Assembly: GCA_001516065.1 (NCBI GenBank)
Contig: LOEV01000142.1
Location: forward strand, 1 to 41,305
Reading direction: 5' to 3'
Source of the DNA: Alphaproteobacteria bacterium BRH_c36
Lineage (GTDB): Bacteria > Pseudomonadota > Alphaproteobacteria > Rhizobiales > Hyphomicrobiaceae
DNA length: 41,305 nt
The notes below the pieces were generated by a model. The model was given only the letters and a program-made list of their open reading frames with translations, was not told the DNA's origin and did no database searches. Positions 40,217 to 41,305 of this stretch are shown piece by piece. Position numbers and translations under genes: made by a program. The number at the start of each line of letters is the position of its first letter. Positions within the stretch are counted from its first letter, which is position 1.

Positions 40217-40352
40217 AGCAATATCCGAGCACACGGAAACGGATCCGCGTATCATAGTCGGATGAAAATGCTCTACATCCATGTTTCTAAAGCAACTTTA
40301 TTCGACCTGTGAATCGCTGAACGCGATTCCATCAGGTCGGATGTTGCTCTAG
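40213..40352. repeat. CTAG-bounded palindromes in tandem (family 2, copy 2)
   Basis: The left end is CTAGAGCA (40213-40220) and the right end TGCTCTAG (40345-40352). Internally TGCTCTA (40269-40275) closes a first palindrome, and a second begins near 40286 (CTAAAGCAAC). The second has long imperfect arms: CGACCTG (40303-40309) with CAGGTCG (40333-40339), and GAATCGC (40311-40317) with GCGATTC (40323-40329). The left end supplies the stop codon of the DUF2244 gene. Confidence 0.82.
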
Positions 40353-40476
40353 GCTGCGCGCGGTCTGACCAAGGCGCGTCCGCACGCTTCAGGTTGCGCA
40401 AGAATCGGGTCGCCTGATCGCCCGATCGCTGCGAAAGTGCCGCTTCGGCAACGGGCGGGAGCGCGTGGGAAGCAGC

Positions 40477-41305
40477 ATGAACGAAACCACCGAAATGACA
40501 GGAACCGCCGCAAGCGCTCGGAACGAAGCCGGGGCGCTGCGGTGCGGCAAGGACTACGAAGTCGTCCGGCGAGCGATCGCTTTCCTGCGCGCGCGGGCCG
40601 AGGGGCGGCTCGAGCCTCCGTCCCTTGAAGATCTCGCCCTTCATCTGGAAATGTCATCGGCTCATTGCCAACGGCTGTTCAAGCGCTGGTGCGGGCTTTC
40701 GCCAAAGGATTTCTGCGCGGCAATCGCGATTGACCGCGCTCGCAGGCTGCTACAGGGCAACGCCAGCGTGCTTGAGGCGGCGCACTCCTCCGGGCTGTCA
40801 GGAGGAGGGCGGCTGCACGATCTCTTCGTGACACACGAGGCCATGACGCCGGGCGATTTCAAGCGCGGAGGGGCCGGGCTTCCGATGCACTGGGGGGAGC
40901 ACCAGACACCGTTCGGACGCGCGGTGGCCGTGGCAACGGCGCGCGGGCTCGCCGGACTAGCGTTTGTCGACGAAGATAAGGGCCAGAGCGCAGACGATGC
41001 TCTCGGCGATCTTTGCCGGCGCTGGCCCAATGCCGAAGTTGGCGAAGCCCCCAATGTAACGCAGCCTTACATCGATATCATTTTCGATCCCTCGCGCTGG
41101 TCACATTCGCAACCGGTACGGCTCGTCATGATCGGCACCGAGTGGGAGGTCAAGGTGTGGGAAGCGCTGCTGACGATCCCGATTGGCCATGCCGTCAGCT
41201 ACCGCGATATCGCCCGGAGCGTTTGCAGCGAACGGGCGGCGCGCGCGGTCGGGGCTGCGGTCGGCCGCAATCCGCTGTCGTTTGTGGTACCGTGTCATCG
41301 CGTGC
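40477..41305 (+). CDS. Ada-like AraC regulator/O6-methylguanine-DNA methyltransferase fusion, cut by window edge
   Basis: This is a repair and regulatory protein open to the right edge (276 codons). The order is an AraC-type helix-turn-helix (about 45-130, with PPSLEDLALHLEMSSAHCQRLFKRWCGLSPKDF), an N-terminal methyltransferase subdomain (about 138-235) and the methyltransferase active domain with VWEALLTIPIGHAVSYRDIA and VGAAVGRNPLSFVVPCHRV, where C273 is the methyl acceptor. The Ada N-terminal zinc domain with its phosphotriester-accepting cysteine is absent; only about 20 residues precede the regulatory part. Such proteins are common in alphaproteobacteria. GGGAAGC precedes the ATG. The C-terminus lies outside the window. 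Confidence 0.93.
   Translation, partial: MNETTEMTGTAASARNEAGALRCGKDYEVVRRAIAFLRARAEGRLEPPSLEDLALHLEMSSAHCQRLFKRWCGLSPKDFCAAIAIDRARRLLQGNASVLEAAHSSGLSGGGRLHDLFVTHEAMTPGDFKRGGAGLPMHWGEHQTPFGRAVAVATARGLAGLAFVDEDKGQSADDALGDLCRRWPNAEVGEAPNVTQPYIDIIFDPSRWSHSQPVRLVMIGTEWEVKVWEALLTIPIGHAVSYRDIARSVCSERAARAVGAAVGRNPLSFVVPCHRV

Overview
The window looks like chromosomal DNA from a methylotrophic alphaproteobacterium of the order Hyphomicrobiales, most likely Hyphomicrobium or a close relative. This is inferred from the high GC, a lanthanide-type XoxF methanol dehydrogenase with its accessory genes, DUF-family genes typical of the order (DUF2849, DUF934, DUF1194, DUF2244), and palindromic intergenic repeats bounded by CTAG. 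I see no phage, transposase, plasmid, CRISPR, tRNA or rRNA gene.

Layout. 1-987: left-truncated TTC38-like TPR protein (minus). 1304-8768: a minus-strand block that reads, in transcription order, EF-hand protein, ECF sigma factor, anti-sigma-like membrane protein, CnrX/CpxP-like periplasmic protein, RND adaptor and RND pump. It looks like an envelope-stress or metal-sensing cassette beside an efflux pump. 9025-10796: SDR/DoxX-like fusion plus a DUF2269 membrane protein. 10882-13943: a small secreted protein and an 821-residue secreted protein with segregated acidic and basic low-complexity regions, both minus.

14412-25223 is the metabolic centrepiece. A CXXCW/rhodanese-like protein and a beta-propeller protein lie on the minus strand. 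Divergently, on the plus strand, come a PedF/XoxG-type cytochrome c, an XoxJ-like binding protein, a SoxYZ-like carrier, a zinc metallohydrolase of the quinoprotein relay type, and xoxF, which ends in a strong terminator. Just downstream are a NarL/LuxR response regulator and, convergent to it, a FIST-domain protein translationally coupled to a soluble-looking hybrid histidine kinase. These probably form the regulatory system for periplasmic alcohol oxidation: XoxF oxidises the alcohol, cytochrome c takes the electrons, and the accessory proteins serve maturation or relay functions.

25415-27536: a DUF1194 secreted vWA-like protein and two paralogous small secreted cysteine-rich proteins (minus). 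27879-31480: a minus-strand sulfite-assimilation operon (2Fe-2S ferredoxin, uroporphyrinogen-III methyltransferase, DUF2849, siroheme sulfite reductase, DUF934). 31777-34363: cyanide-insensitive-type cytochrome bd oxidase (cioA, cioB and a DUF2474 small subunit). 34757-41305: a BaiN-like flavoprotein, a secreted protein of unknown function, hisF, a small EF-hand protein, endonuclease III, a DUF2244 protein, and an Ada-like AraC/O6-methylguanine methyltransferase fusion cut by the right edge at its active site.

Two families of imperfect palindromes with CTAG at their ends are scattered between genes. In two places the repeat itself supplies the stop codon of the adjacent gene. The best candidates for undescribed biology are the FIST/kinase pair next to xoxF, the SoxYZ/SoxH-like relay proteins, the charge-segregated secreted protein, the EF-hand/ECF/CnrX-like cassette and the CTAG-ended palindromes.
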